From the NCBI RefSeq assembly GCF_023023025.1, contig NZ_CP095481.1, positions 5,407,001-5,471,000 on the forward strand: a DNA stretch of 64,000 nt. Direction: 5' to 3'. How positions within the stretch are numbered: the stretch's first letter is position 1; each line of letters starts with the position of its first letter. Position numbers and translations under genes: made by a program. The stretch comes from Amycolatopsis sp. WQ 127309 (GTDB taxonomy: Bacteria > Actinomycetota > Actinomycetes > Mycobacteriales > Pseudonocardiaceae). This document shows positions 45,304 to 53,384 of the stretch, piece after piece. The notes under the pieces are model-generated. The model had not been told where the DNA came from, searched no databases, and saw nothing but the letters and a program-made list of their open reading frames with translations.

Positions 45304-46383
45304 GTGCAGCTGTCCGGTTTCCCGGCCGCGGAGGTCGGGTTCGACCGCGCTGGTGGGCTCGCCGGCGACCGGGGTGCGGCCGTGCGGGAGCTGGCCGCCG
45401 ACCGCGCGACCACCGACCTCGTCGTGCTGAGCCACGGCTGGGACGACGACCCCGTCACGGCGAGGCACCTGTACGCCGATCTCGCGTCCTCGCTGCGCTC
45501 GGTCTGCGACGGACCCCTCGCCTTCGCCTGCGTGCTGTGGCCGTCGCGGAAGTTCGCCGAGTCCGCCGGTCTCGGGGAGCGGCTCGACCTGCTGCGGGAG
45601 CTGGTGCCCGAGCACCGGCGCACCATCGACGCGGCGGCCGAGCTCGTCCCGGCGCTCGCGGCCCGCTCGACCGCGCGGACCGCGTTCGCCGCCGCGCTCC
45701 TGTCGGTCGCCGCCCCTGCCGCGCAGGACCGCGAAGACGCGTCGACGGAGCTGCTGACCCTGCCCGGCGGCACCGTGATGGACCGGCTCGCGAAACCGGC
45801 TTCCGGGTTCGTCGAGGCCGCGCGGCAGCTGCTCGACTACCTGACGTACTACGAGATGAAGGCGCGCGCGGGCGAGGTGGGGGAGCACGGCCTGGCGCCG
45901 CTGCTCGGCGCGGTCGCCCGGCCCGGCCTGCGCGTTCACCTGGTCGGGCACGGCTTCGGCGGCCGCTTGGTCACCGCGGCCGCGCTGGCCCGGCCGGCCG
46001 GGACGCTGGGCACGCTCACCCTGCTGCAGGCGACGTTGTCGCATCACGCCTTTGCCGGCTCGGGGGTGTTCCGCGGCGTGCTCGACGCGCACGTCGTGAC
46101 CGGCCCGATCCTCGTCACGCACACCGCGTACGACCTGGTCGCCGGGGTCGCGTTCGAGATCGCGTCGCGCGTCACCGGGCTGGGTTACGGCAGCATCGGG
46201 CGGGACGGCGCCCAGGGGACCGCCGAAGCCGTGCCGGGCGAGCTGCTGCCGGTCGGCGGGCGCTACGCGTGGCGCCCGGGCGTGCCGCACAACCTGCAGG
46301 CCGACGGGTTCGTGCGCGGGCACACCGACGTCCACGGGCCGGAAGTCGCTCACGCGCTGTGGTCGGCGATCGCGGCCGGTTAG
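45304..46383 (+). CDS. Alpha/beta-hydrolase-fold protein lacking the nucleophile serine
   Basis: A 359-residue protein. VVLSHGWDDDPVTARHLYADL near residue 40 and VHLVGHGFGGRLVTAAALARPAGTLGTLTLLQ near 215 have the shape of a lipase oxyanion region and nucleophile elbow, but the expected GxSxG reads GHGFGG (CAC GGC TTC at 45950-45958), with Gly in place of Ser. A hydrolytic role is therefore doubtful; it may be a binding protein. I do not know a named family. GTG 45304 follows a strong purine run GAGGAGGAG at short distance. It is divergent from a TetR-type regulator. Confidence 0.65.
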   Translation: MQLSGFPAAEVGFDRAGGLAGDRGAAVRELAADRATTDLVVLSHGWDDDPVTARHLYADLASSLRSVCDGPLAFACVLWPSRKFAESAGLGERLDLLRELVPEHRRTIDAAAELVPALAARSTARTAFAAALLSVAAPAAQDREDASTELLTLPGGTVMDRLAKPASGFVEAARQLLDYLTYYEMKARAGEVGEHGLAPLLGAVARPGLRVHLVGHGFGGRLVTAAALARPAGTLGTLTLLQATLSHHAFAGSGVFRGVLDAHVVTGPILVTHTAYDLVAGVAFEIASRVTGLGYGSIGRDGAQGTAEAVPGELLPVGGRYAWRPGVPHNLQADGFVRGHTDVHGPEVAHALWSAIAAG

Positions 46384-46504
46384 CTCGGGCGGGTGGTTGT
46401 GCCGGGGTTCAGAGGTGGGCCGCGTCCCATTCACGAGAGAAAGCCGACACTTCGCGCGCACACTGAGGGCGCAGAGTCTGTTCCCGGGGAGGAGTGTGCC
46501 GCGC

Positions 46505-47095
46505 ATGCAGGGTCGGATCGCCCGGTTCCGGCGCCGGTTGTTCCCCGGCGGCAACCCGCTCGCCCGGTTCGGTGACCGCGTCGAAGCCGCGTTGCTGCTC
46601 CTGCTGGTCGCCGGCGCGCTGCTGACGCTGCCGTTCGCCGCCGCCGTCGGCTCCGACACCTACGCCGCGCAGACCGCCCGCGCCGAGCAGGAGCGCACCA
46701 CGCGCCATCCCGCGACGGCGACCTCGCTGGCCGCGGCCGCCACGCAGAGCTACAGCACCGACGGGGCCGGCTCGCCGGCCGACCAGACGACCGTCCCGGC
46801 GGCCTGGTTCGACGCCCGGGGCACCCGGCACACCGGCGACGTCCTCGCCGACTCCGGCAGCCCGAAGGGCACGCACGTGCCGGTGTGGCTGGACCAGCGC
46901 GGCGAGCTGACGACCGAGCCGCTTTCGCCGGCCACTTCGGCGGCCGACGGCGTGTTCGCGGCGATCCTGCTCTGGGTCGCCGTCACCGGAGCGCTGGCCG
47001 CGCTCTACGGCTTCGCCCGGTTCGTCCTGGGCCGCCTCCGCGCCGCGGCGTGGGACCGGGCCTGGGCGCAAGCCCGCCACGACAGCCGGTTCTGA
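46505..47095 (+). CDS. Rv1733c-family membrane protein
   Basis: A 196-residue protein with two membrane segments (AALLLLLVAGALLTLPFAAAVG near 25-46 and DGVFAAILLWVAVTGALAALYGFARFVLG near 153-180) that flank an extracytoplasmic domain of about 100 residues. The layout GNPLARFGDRVEAALLL, AAWFDARGTRHTGDVLAD and THVPVWLDQRGELT is that of the Rv1733c family, probable membrane proteins known from the mycobacterial dormancy antigen and of unknown function. ATG 46505 has GGGGAGGAG about ten bases upstream; GTG 46496 is too close to it. Confidence 0.8.
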   Translation: MQGRIARFRRRLFPGGNPLARFGDRVEAALLLLLVAGALLTLPFAAAVGSDTYAAQTARAEQERTTRHPATATSLAAAATQSYSTDGAGSPADQTTVPAAWFDARGTRHTGDVLADSGSPKGTHVPVWLDQRGELTTEPLSPATSAADGVFAAILLWVAVTGALAALYGFARFVLGRLRAAAWDRAWAQARHDSRF

Positions 47096-47111
47096 ACGTC
47101 ACTTCTGGGCG

Positions 47112-47378
47112 TCACTTCCAGCGGAAGTGCACGAAGACCCGGCCGAAGTTGTCCTTGTCCTTCTCGATCCGGTGGTAGAGCGCCTTGATGTCCTTGCGCT
47201 CCAGGAACCGCAGGACGTGCTTCTTCAGCTGCCCGGAGCCCTTGCCGGGGATGATCTCGACGAGCGGTGCCTTCTTCGCGACGGCCTCGTCGATGATCCC
47301 CTGCAGCGCCTTGTCGATCTCGCCGCCGCGGTTGTAGATGTCGTGGAGGTCCAGCTTCAGCTTCACAGAGCCTGCCAC
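47112..47378 (-). CDS. Small Smr-domain protein
   Basis: An 88-residue protein consisting only of a Smr (small MutS-related) domain: LKLDLHDIYNRGGEIDKALQGIIDEAV with the LDLH motif, and LVEIIPGKGSGQLKKHVLRFL with the GKGSG turn. Smr domains are nucleases or nucleic acid binders; in eukaryotes and some bacteria they cleave stalled mRNA, and stand-alone short forms exist in actinomycetes. Its function here is not known. GTG 47378 overlaps the end of the metallo-hydrolase gene by 16 bases. Confidence 0.85.
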   Translation of the reverse strand: MAGSVKLKLDLHDIYNRGGEIDKALQGIIDEAVAKKAPLVEIIPGKGSGQLKKHVLRFLERKDIKALYHRIEKDKDNFGRVFVHFRWK

Positions 47379-48424
47379 CAGCCGTCGACCGCCGGTGGCT
47401 CGCCGACGTCCACACGCTCACCCGGGCGGGGGATCGCCAGCGGGATGTCCGCCGCCTTCGCCTCGGTCCAGACGCGGTCCGCCGGCTCGCCCCACGGGTG
47501 CATCGCCAGCGAGAACGTCGCCCAGTGGACCGGGACCAGCAGCTTCGCCCGGACGTCGAGGCCCGCCGCCACGCCTTCCTCCGGCGTCATGTGGATGTCC
47601 GGCCACTGCGGGGCGTACGCGCCGATCTGGACCAGGGCGACGTCGAAGGGGCCGTGTTCCGCGCCGATGCTCGCGAAGCCGTCGAAGTAGCCCGTGTCGC
47701 CGGTGTAGAAGACCCGGTGCTCCGGGCCGAGCAGGGCCCAGGACGTCCACAGCGTGTCGTCGTTCGTGATGCCGCGGCCGGAGAAGTGCTGGGCCGGCGT
47801 CGAGATGAACCGGACGCCGGCCACCGTCGCCTCTTCGTGCCAGTCCAGCTCGATGATCCGGTCGGCCGGGACGTGCCAGCGCTCCAGGTGCGCGCCGACG
47901 CCCAGCGGTACCAGGAACGGCGCCGCGGTCGACGTCATCAGCGAGCGGATCGTCGCCAGGTCGAGGTGGTCGTAGTGGTCGTGCGAGATGACGACGGCGT
48001 CCACCCGGCCGACCCCGGACAGCGGCACCGGCGGCTCGTGCAGCCGCCGCGGGCCGGCGAACGTCGCCGGCGAGACGCGGTCGCTCCAGACCGGGTCGAG
48101 CAGCACGCGGGCGCCGTCGAGCTCCACCAGCGTCGAGGCGTGGCCGTACCAGGTCAGGTGCAGGCCCTCGGCCGTCTCGACCGGCGCCGCCTTCACCAAC
48201 GGGATCGCACCGGCCGGTTTGCGCAGCTCACGGTCGGTGCCGAAGAACATCTCGCGGAAGATGGTGCTCATCGACGCCGCGGTCATCGGGTGCCGCGGTG
48301 CGACGTTGCGGAACACCTTGCCGTCGAACTGCGGCGAGCGGCGGACCCGCTCGGCACGGGCGCCGGCGGCCTTCGCACCGAACGCCGCCGGCAGGTCACG
48401 CAAGGCCGCGATCTTCTTCCTCAT
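47363..48424 (-). CDS. MBL-fold metallo-hydrolase (NAPE-PLD/UlaG-like)
   Basis: A 353-residue metallo-beta-lactamase-fold enzyme. The zinc motif HxHxDH is SHDHYDHLDL near residue 145; LTWYGHASTLVELDGARVLLDPVWSDRVSP precedes it, and later ligands are in STPAQHFSGRG, YTGDTGYFDGF and PVHWATFSLAMHPW. The set resembles N-acyl phosphatidylethanolamine phospholipase D-like bacterial enzymes that act on phospholipid or related esters. The substrate is unproven. ATG 48424 is chosen over the longer frame, as AAGGAC precedes it. It shares an operon with the Smr gene and lies next to a desaturase, hinting at lipid metabolism. Confidence 0.88.
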   Translation of the reverse strand: MRKKIAALRDLPAAFGAKAAGARAERVRRSPQFDGKVFRNVAPRHPMTAASMSTIFREMFFGTDRELRKPAGAIPLVKAAPVETAEGLHLTWYGHASTLVELDGARVLLDPVWSDRVSPATFAGPRRLHEPPVPLSGVGRVDAVVISHDHYDHLDLATIRSLMTSTAAPFLVPLGVGAHLERWHVPADRIIELDWHEEATVAGVRFISTPAQHFSGRGITNDDTLWTSWALLGPEHRVFYTGDTGYFDGFASIGAEHGPFDVALVQIGAYAPQWPDIHMTPEEGVAAGLDVRAKLLVPVHWATFSLAMHPWGEPADRVWTEAKAADIPLAIPRPGERVDVGEPPAVDGWWQAL

Positions 48425-48434
48425 GTCCTTGAGT

Positions 48435-49454
48435 CTACGAACGGTTCCTGAGAGGCGCCCCAGCTTCATGCAGGTGGGTGAGGGCCTGCCGGTAGGACTC
48501 GACCAGGCTCGTCTGCAGGTACGGGATGCCCAGCTCGGCGCAGTACCCCTGGACGATCGGCTGCGCCTGGCGCAGGTGCCGCGACGGCATGCTCGGGAAC
48601 AGGTGGTGCTCGATCTGGTAGTTGAGGCCGCCGAGGGCGACGTCGACGACCGCGCCGCCGCGGACGTTGCGGGAGGTCAGCACCTGCTTGCGCAGGAAGT
48701 CCAGCTCCGGGCGCCCGGTGAGCGTCGGCATGCCCTTGTGGTTGGGCGCGAAGATCGATCCCATGTAGACACCCCACAGTCCTTGGTGGACGGCGAAGAA
48801 CAGCAACGCCATGCCCGGCGACAGCACCGTGATCAATGCACTGAAGTAGACGGCGAAGTGCAGCGCGAGCAAGGCGGCCTCGACGCCGCGGTGGCGCAGG
48901 CCCGGCTTGCGCACCGCGCGGATGCCGGACCAGTGCAGGTTCAGCCCTTCGAGGGTGAGCAGCGGGAAGAACAGGAACGCCTGGTAGCGCCCGATGAACC
49001 GGGGTACGCCGCGGCTGGCGCGGGCCTGGTCCTTCGACCACACCAGGATGTCCGGGTCGACGTCGGGGTCGAGCTCCTCGTGGTTCGGGTTGGCGTGGTG
49101 GCGGGTGTGCTTGTCCATCCACCAGCCGTAGCTCATGCCGACGCCGAGGTTGCCCGCGATCATCCCGGCGATCTCGGTCGGCCGCCGGCGCCGGAACACC
49201 TGCTTGTGCGCGAGGTCGTGGGAGAGCAGCGCGATCTGGCCGAACATCACGGCCTGGAACGCGGCGACGGCCAGCTGCCACCACGAGTTCCCGAGGAAGG
49301 CGAAGGCGACCCAGCCGGCGGCGAACAGCGTGGTCACGACGGCGATCCGGGCGGTGTAGTAACCGGGCCGGCGCCTCATCAGGCCGGCGGCGGAGATGCG
49401 GTGGCTCAGCCGGGCGAAGTCGCTGCCGGTGTGCACGAGGTTGTCTGTGGTCAC
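48435..49454 (-). CDS. Membrane fatty acid desaturase
   Basis: A 339-residue acyl-lipid/acyl-CoA desaturase. Three histidine boxes are present: HDLAHKQ (HxxxxH), HTRHHANPN (HxxHH) and QIEHHLFP (QxxHH), the last typical of front-end or linoleoyl-type (delta-6 like) desaturases. Four membrane segments flank the boxes (YYTARIAVVTTLFAAGWVAFAFLG, WWQLAVAAFQAVMFGQIALL, AALLALHFAVYFSALITVL, ALLFFAVHQGLWGVYMG). Double-bond position cannot be told. GTG 49454 (MTTDNLVHTGSDFARLS) is preferred; a start nine codons further upstream is possible. A large hairpin separates it from the fadE33 operon. Confidence 0.9.
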   Translation of the reverse strand: MTTDNLVHTGSDFARLSHRISAAGLMRRRPGYYTARIAVVTTLFAAGWVAFAFLGNSWWQLAVAAFQAVMFGQIALLSHDLAHKQVFRRRRPTEIAGMIAGNLGVGMSYGWWMDKHTRHHANPNHEELDPDVDPDILVWSKDQARASRGVPRFIGRYQAFLFFPLLTLEGLNLHWSGIRAVRKPGLRHRGVEAALLALHFAVYFSALITVLSPGMALLFFAVHQGLWGVYMGSIFAPNHKGMPTLTGRPELDFLRKQVLTSRNVRGGAVVDVALGGLNYQIEHHLFPSMPSRHLRQAQPIVQGYCAELGIPYLQTSLVESYRQALTHLHEAGAPLRNRS

Positions 49455-49549
49455 GCCCCCGAGTCTTCGCGCGGACACCACCGACCGGAATCCTGCGCGC
49501 CGGTGGGCACTTCGGGGGGCCAGCCCTACCGGCCGGTCTGGTAGGCCGA

Positions 49550-49608
49550 AAAGCCGTGAAGGCCTCCTTCCCGGCTCTTATGGCCGGTAAGGAGGCCTTC
49601 ACGGCTTT
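49550..49608 (-). terminator. Perfect 20-base hairpin ending the fadD3-fadE33 operon
   Basis: AAAGCCGTGAAGGCCTCCTT (49550-49569) pairs perfectly with 49589-49608 around a 19-base loop that itself holds CCGG/CCGG. The fadE33 stop codon lies in the right arm. Read on either strand the stem ends in a short T run. The GTGAAGGCC arm recurs in the hairpin at 58718-58766. Confidence 0.8.
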
Positions 49609-50534
49609 GGGCGAGCCCGGGGGAGGTGGTGGTGGGGGGCGTCGAAGAGGTGGGACGACGAGTGCGCGCGCTTGAAGTAGCGGTGGGCCGGGTGTTCCCA
49701 GGTGATCGCGATGCCGCCGTGCAGCTGGATCATCTCCGCCGCGACCTCGGACAGCACCTCGGAGCAGTGCACCTTGGCGACCGCCGGCAGGTCCGCGTAG
49801 GCCGCCGAGCGGGCCGTCTCGACCAGGACGTGCAGGTCGGCCATGCGGTGCTTGAGCGCCTGGAAGCTCCCGATCGGGCGGCCGAACTGGTGGCGTTGCC
49901 GGGTGTACTCGACGGTCAGTTCGAGCGCTCGCGCCGCCGCGCCGGTCTGCTCGGCGGCGAGGACCAGGCACGCGAAGTCCCGAAGCGGGCCGGGATCCAG
50001 CGGGCCGAGCCGGCGTGCGGGCGCGTGGTCGAACGTCACGGTGGCGAAGTGCCGCGTCTCGTCGAGCGACGGGACGTGCTCGCGGACGGCGTCGGCGGGG
50101 TCCACTTCGTACAGTCCGTCTCCGGTGACGGCCAGCAGGATCGACGCGGTGTCGCCGTCCAGGACGTAGTGTGCGCGTCCGTCCACAGTCGACAAATCAC
50201 CTCGGCACGCGGCGGCCTCCCAGCGGCCGTCTTCGCCGGTCCAGGCCAGCGCCGCGACGGCACCCTCGGCGAGCCGGGGGAGCAGCCGCTCGTCTCCCGT
50301 GGCGAGCACGGCCTGGGTGGCGACGGCCGAGCCGAGGAACGGGACGTCCGAGAGCACCCGGCCGAGTTCTTCGGCGACGATCCGGAGTTCGGTGAGCCCG
50401 GCGCCGAGCCCGCCGTGCTCCTCGGGGATCGCCAGGGCGGGGACGCCGATGTCGACGAGGGCCGGCCACGGCGTGGCTTCCCGTTCCAGGAGCTTCCGGA
50501 CGGTGGCGCGGAGTTCGTCCTGCTCGGGCGTCAT
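49599..50534 (-). CDS. fadE33: FadE33-type acyl-CoA dehydrogenase subunit
   Basis: Subunit of a heteromeric acyl-CoA dehydrogenase of the C/D-ring (HIP) branch. At 311 residues it is a short ACAD: PALVDIGVPALAIPEEHGGLGAGLTELRIVAEELGRVLSDVP, RQRHQFGRPIGSFQALKHRMADLHVLVETARSAAY and MIQLHGGIAITWEHPAHRYFKRAHSSSHLF. Position (fadE33-fadE32-fadE31 on one strand, leading to fadD3) is that of the KstR2 regulon in M. tuberculosis, which supports the name; similarity alone does not fix substrate. ATG 50534 overlaps the fadE32 stop. Last gene of its operon, its stop lying in a terminator hairpin. Confidence 0.86.
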   Translation of the reverse strand: MTPEQDELRATVRKLLEREATPWPALVDIGVPALAIPEEHGGLGAGLTELRIVAEELGRVLSDVPFLGSAVATQAVLATGDERLLPRLAEGAVAALAWTGEDGRWEAAACRGDLSTVDGRAHYVLDGDTASILLAVTGDGLYEVDPADAVREHVPSLDETRHFATVTFDHAPARRLGPLDPGPLRDFACLVLAAEQTGAAARALELTVEYTRQRHQFGRPIGSFQALKHRMADLHVLVETARSAAYADLPAVAKVHCSEVLSEVAAEMIQLHGGIAITWEHPAHRYFKRAHSSSHLFDAPHHHLPRARPKP

Positions 50535-51415
50535 CCGACGGCCGCCAGGACGCGCCGCCGGTGCACCGCGCCGGTGCCCCAGGCCGTGGTCAGGGCCCGG
50601 ACCCGCAGCAGCCGGCGGCCGAGCGGGTGCTCGGCCGTGTAGCCGATCGCGCCGTGCACCTGCAGTCCGGTGCGGGCCGCGAGCAACGCCGCGTCGCCGC
50701 ACGCCACCTTCGCCGCCGAGATGTCCTCCGGGGCGAGGGTCACGGCCGCGCCGTACAGCAGCGGCCGGGCCAGCTCCAGCGCCGTGACGACGTCGGCGAG
50801 CAGGTGCTTGACCGCCTGGTACTTCCCGATCTCGCGGCCGTACTGGCGGCGCTGCCCGGCGTAGCCGACCGACGTCGAGAGCAGCCGGTTTCCGGCCCCG
50901 AGCAGCTGCGCCGCCGTCGCGAGGACGCCGAGGTCGAACGCGCGCGCCGGGTCCAGCGCCGGGCCGAGGTCGTCGCCGGGGACGGCCTCGAACAGCCGCC
51001 GGGACGGGTCCACCGAAGCCAGTTCCCGGCCCGGGGTGAAGGTCTTCAGGCGCGTGCCGTCCACCAGGACGCGCAGGTCCGCGGTGTCCGCGTCGAGGGC
51101 GTAGGGGACGTGCGGGGCGAAGACCACCGACGCTCGCGTCTCGCCGGAGGCCACCGAGGCGAGCACCGGGTCGTCGAGCAGCGCGGGCAGCACGGCCACC
51201 GTGTCGGTCCACGGCCCCGCGACGCCGTGGTGACCCAGCGCCTCGAACGCGACGACGAGGTCGACCGGGGAGGCGTCGAGGCCGTCGTGCTTCTCGGGGA
51301 TGCCGAGGGCCGTGACGCCCAGCTCGGCGAGCTTCGGCCAGTCGTCCGATGTGGACAGCAGGTCGTGCAGGGACGCGGCGAACGCCGTCTGCTCCGCGGT
51401 CAATCCGAACCTCAT
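50531..51415 (-). CDS. fadE32: FadE32-type acyl-CoA dehydrogenase subunit
   Basis: A 294-residue short acyl-CoA dehydrogenase-like subunit. Conserved pieces: WPKLAELGVTALGIPEKHDGLDASPVDLVVAFEALGHHG and RRQYGREIGKYQAVKHLLADVVTALELARPLLYGA, QVHGAIGYTAEHPLGRRLLRVRAL. The middle beta-domain is reduced, as usual for the short partners in alpha2beta2 steroid dehydrogenases. ATG 51415 overlaps the fadE31 stop and its stop overlaps fadE33, so the three subunits are made together. Confidence 0.86.
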   Translation of the reverse strand: MRFGLTAEQTAFAASLHDLLSTSDDWPKLAELGVTALGIPEKHDGLDASPVDLVVAFEALGHHGVAGPWTDTVAVLPALLDDPVLASVASGETRASVVFAPHVPYALDADTADLRVLVDGTRLKTFTPGRELASVDPSRRLFEAVPGDDLGPALDPARAFDLGVLATAAQLLGAGNRLLSTSVGYAGQRRQYGREIGKYQAVKHLLADVVTALELARPLLYGAAVTLAPEDISAAKVACGDAALLAARTGLQVHGAIGYTAEHPLGRRLLRVRALTTAWGTGAVHRRRVLAAVG

Positions 51416-52545
51416 CGGTCCTCCCGGGGCAGGCCGAGCAGGCGTTCGGCGACGATCGTGCGCTGGATCTGGTCGGTGCCGCCGTAGATCGGGCCGGCCA
51501 GCGAGAACAGCCAGCCGTCACTCCAGGGGCCGCGCAGCTCGGCGGCCGGGCCCAGCAGGTCGAGCGCGGTCTCGTGCAGCTCGACGTCCAGGTGCGACCA
51601 GAAGAGCTTGTTGACGCTCGACTCCGGCCCGAGCTGCCCGCCCTCGGCGAGCTTGGTGACCGTGCCGAACGTGTAGAGCTGGTAGGCACGGGCGCCGATC
51701 CAGGCGTCGGCGACCCGGTCCGCGGTGGCTTCGGGACGGCCCGCGCCGGACCACAGCGCCGTCAGCCGATCGGCCGCGGCGAGGAACCGGCCGGGGCTGC
51801 GCAGCGACAGGCCGCGTTCGTTGTTGGCCGTGGTCATCGCGACCTTCCAGCCGGCGCCGGGCTCGCCGATGACGTCGGCGTCCGGCACGAAGACGTCGTC
51901 GAAGAAGATCTCGGCGAACCCCGGCTCGCCGTCCAGCTGCGGGATCGGGCGTACCGTGACACCGTCGGCGCGCAGGTCCGCCATCAGGTAGGTCAGGCCG
52001 CGGTGGCGTTCGGCTTCGGGGTCGCTGCGGAACAGGCCGAACGCGCGGTCGGCGTAGGCCGCCCGGGAGCTCCACGTCTTCTGTCCGTTGAGGACCCAGC
52101 CACCGTCCACACGCGACGCCGTGCTGCGCAGCGCGGCGATGTCGCTGCCCGCCTCCGGCTCGGACCAGGCCTGCGCCCAGACCTCTTCGGAGCGCGCCAT
52201 CTTCGGCAGGATCCGGGCCAGCTGCTCGTCGGTGCCGTGCGAGAAGAGCGTCGGCGCCAGCATGAAGATGCCGTTCTGGTTGACGCGCAGGGGCGCGCCG
52301 GCCGCGTAGTACTCCTCCTCGAACAGCACCCACTCCAGGAGGCTCGCGTCGCGGCCGCCGTACTCCGCCGGCCAGGAGACGACCGACCAGCGCGCGTCGG
52401 CCAGCCCGGCCTCCCACGCGCGGTGGGCGGCGAAACCCTCCGGCGTGTCGAACGAGGGGAGCGGCTCGGCGGGAACGTGCGCGGCCAGCCATGCGCGGGC
52501 TTCGTCGCGGAACGCCTGGACGCCGGGGGAGAGGTCGAGGTCCAT
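51412..52545 (-). CDS. fadE31: FadE31-type acyl-CoA dehydrogenase
   Basis: A 377-residue full-length acyl-CoA dehydrogenase strongly like mycobacterial FadE31: SVVSWPAEYGGRDASLLEWVLFEEEYYAAGAPLRVNQNGIFMLAPTLF, QAWSEPEAGSDIAALRSTASRVDGGWVLNGQKTWSSRAAYADRAFGLFRSDPEAERHRGLTYLM, EIFFDDVFVPDADVIGEPGAGW and GGTDQIQRTIVAERLLGLPRE. Probably the catalytic, FAD-binding partner of FadE32/FadE33 in HIP-CoA breakdown. ATG 52545 overlaps the crotonase stop by one base (TGATG). Confidence 0.89.
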   Translation of the reverse strand: MDLDLSPGVQAFRDEARAWLAAHVPAEPLPSFDTPEGFAAHRAWEAGLADARWSVVSWPAEYGGRDASLLEWVLFEEEYYAAGAPLRVNQNGIFMLAPTLFSHGTDEQLARILPKMARSEEVWAQAWSEPEAGSDIAALRSTASRVDGGWVLNGQKTWSSRAAYADRAFGLFRSDPEAERHRGLTYLMADLRADGVTVRPIPQLDGEPGFAEIFFDDVFVPDADVIGEPGAGWKVAMTTANNERGLSLRSPGRFLAAADRLTALWSGAGRPEATADRVADAWIGARAYQLYTFGTVTKLAEGGQLGPESSVNKLFWSHLDVELHETALDLLGPAAELRGPWSDGWLFSLAGPIYGGTDQIQRTIVAERLLGLPREDR

Positions 52546-53384
52546 CAGCGGTCCCGCATGGACCGGGCGTCCAGCCCGGCCAGGGAGTCGCCGGCGGTCT
52601 CGGCGTTGTGCGCGTGCGCGAAGTGGTGCAACCCGAACACACTGTCCATTCCGGACCGCAGGCCCATCTGGTCCTCGGCCTGGTTCACGGCCTTCTTGGC
52701 CAGTGCGAGGCCGAACCGGGGCATCTCGGCGATCTTCGTGGCCAGCTTGAGTGTTTCCTCTTCGAGATCGGTGCGGGGGACGACCCGGTTGAGCATGCCC
52801 CAGTCGAGGGCCTGCTGGGCCGTGAAGCGCTCGCCGGTGAACAGAACCTCCTTGGCCCGGCGCGGCCCGAGCACCCACGGGTGCGCGAAGTACTCGACGC
52901 CGGGAATCCCCATGCGCACCACGGGATCGGCGAAGAACGCGTCGTCCGACGCGACGATCAGGTCGCACACCCAGGCCAGCATCAGCGCCCCGGCGATGCA
53001 CGCGCCCTGGACGGACGCGATCGTCGGCTTCGGGATCTCCCGCCAGCGGCGGCACATCCCCAGGTACACTTCGGACTCCCGCGCGAACCGCTGGTCACCG
53101 CCCGCCGCGTCGACGTGGTCCCACCACATCACGGCCTTGCGCTCGAACGAGACGTCCGCGTCGCGGCCCGGTGAGCCGATGTCGTGCCCGGCCGAGAAGT
53201 GCTTGCCCGCGCCGGCCAGGACGATCACCTTCACCCCGTCGTCGTCGACGGCCCGGGTGAACGCGGCGTCCAGCGCGTAGGTCATCGCCGAGTTCTGCGC
53301 GTTGCGGTACTCGGGCCGGTTCAGGGTGACGACCGCGACCGGCCCGCGCACCTCGTACGTGACCTCCTCGCCGATGTCGCTCAT
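52545..53384 (-). CDS. Crotonase-family protein without the two catalytic glutamates
   Basis: A 279-residue enoyl-CoA hydratase/isomerase-fold protein. The oxyanion-hole strand is VIVLAGAGKHFSAGHDIG and the second is GACIAGALMLAWVCDLIVASDDAFFADPVVRMGIPG. Aligning with mitochondrial crotonase, Glu144 is Met (AGALMLAW) and Glu164 is Val (ADPVVRMG). Ordinary hydration of an enoyl-CoA is therefore unlikely; hydrolysis, retro-aldol, isomerisation or decarboxylation are alternatives. A Glu in GVEYFAHPW just after could serve instead. It sits between fadD3 and fadE31, both overlapping it; I do not recall a gene at this place in M. tuberculosis. Confidence 0.85.
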   Translation of the reverse strand: MSDIGEEVTYEVRGPVAVVTLNRPEYRNAQNSAMTYALDAAFTRAVDDDGVKVIVLAGAGKHFSAGHDIGSPGRDADVSFERKAVMWWDHVDAAGGDQRFARESEVYLGMCRRWREIPKPTIASVQGACIAGALMLAWVCDLIVASDDAFFADPVVRMGIPGVEYFAHPWVLGPRRAKEVLFTGERFTAQQALDWGMLNRVVPRTDLEEETLKLATKIAEMPRFGLALAKKAVNQAEDQMGLRSGMDSVFGLHHFAHAHNAETAGDSLAGLDARSMRDR

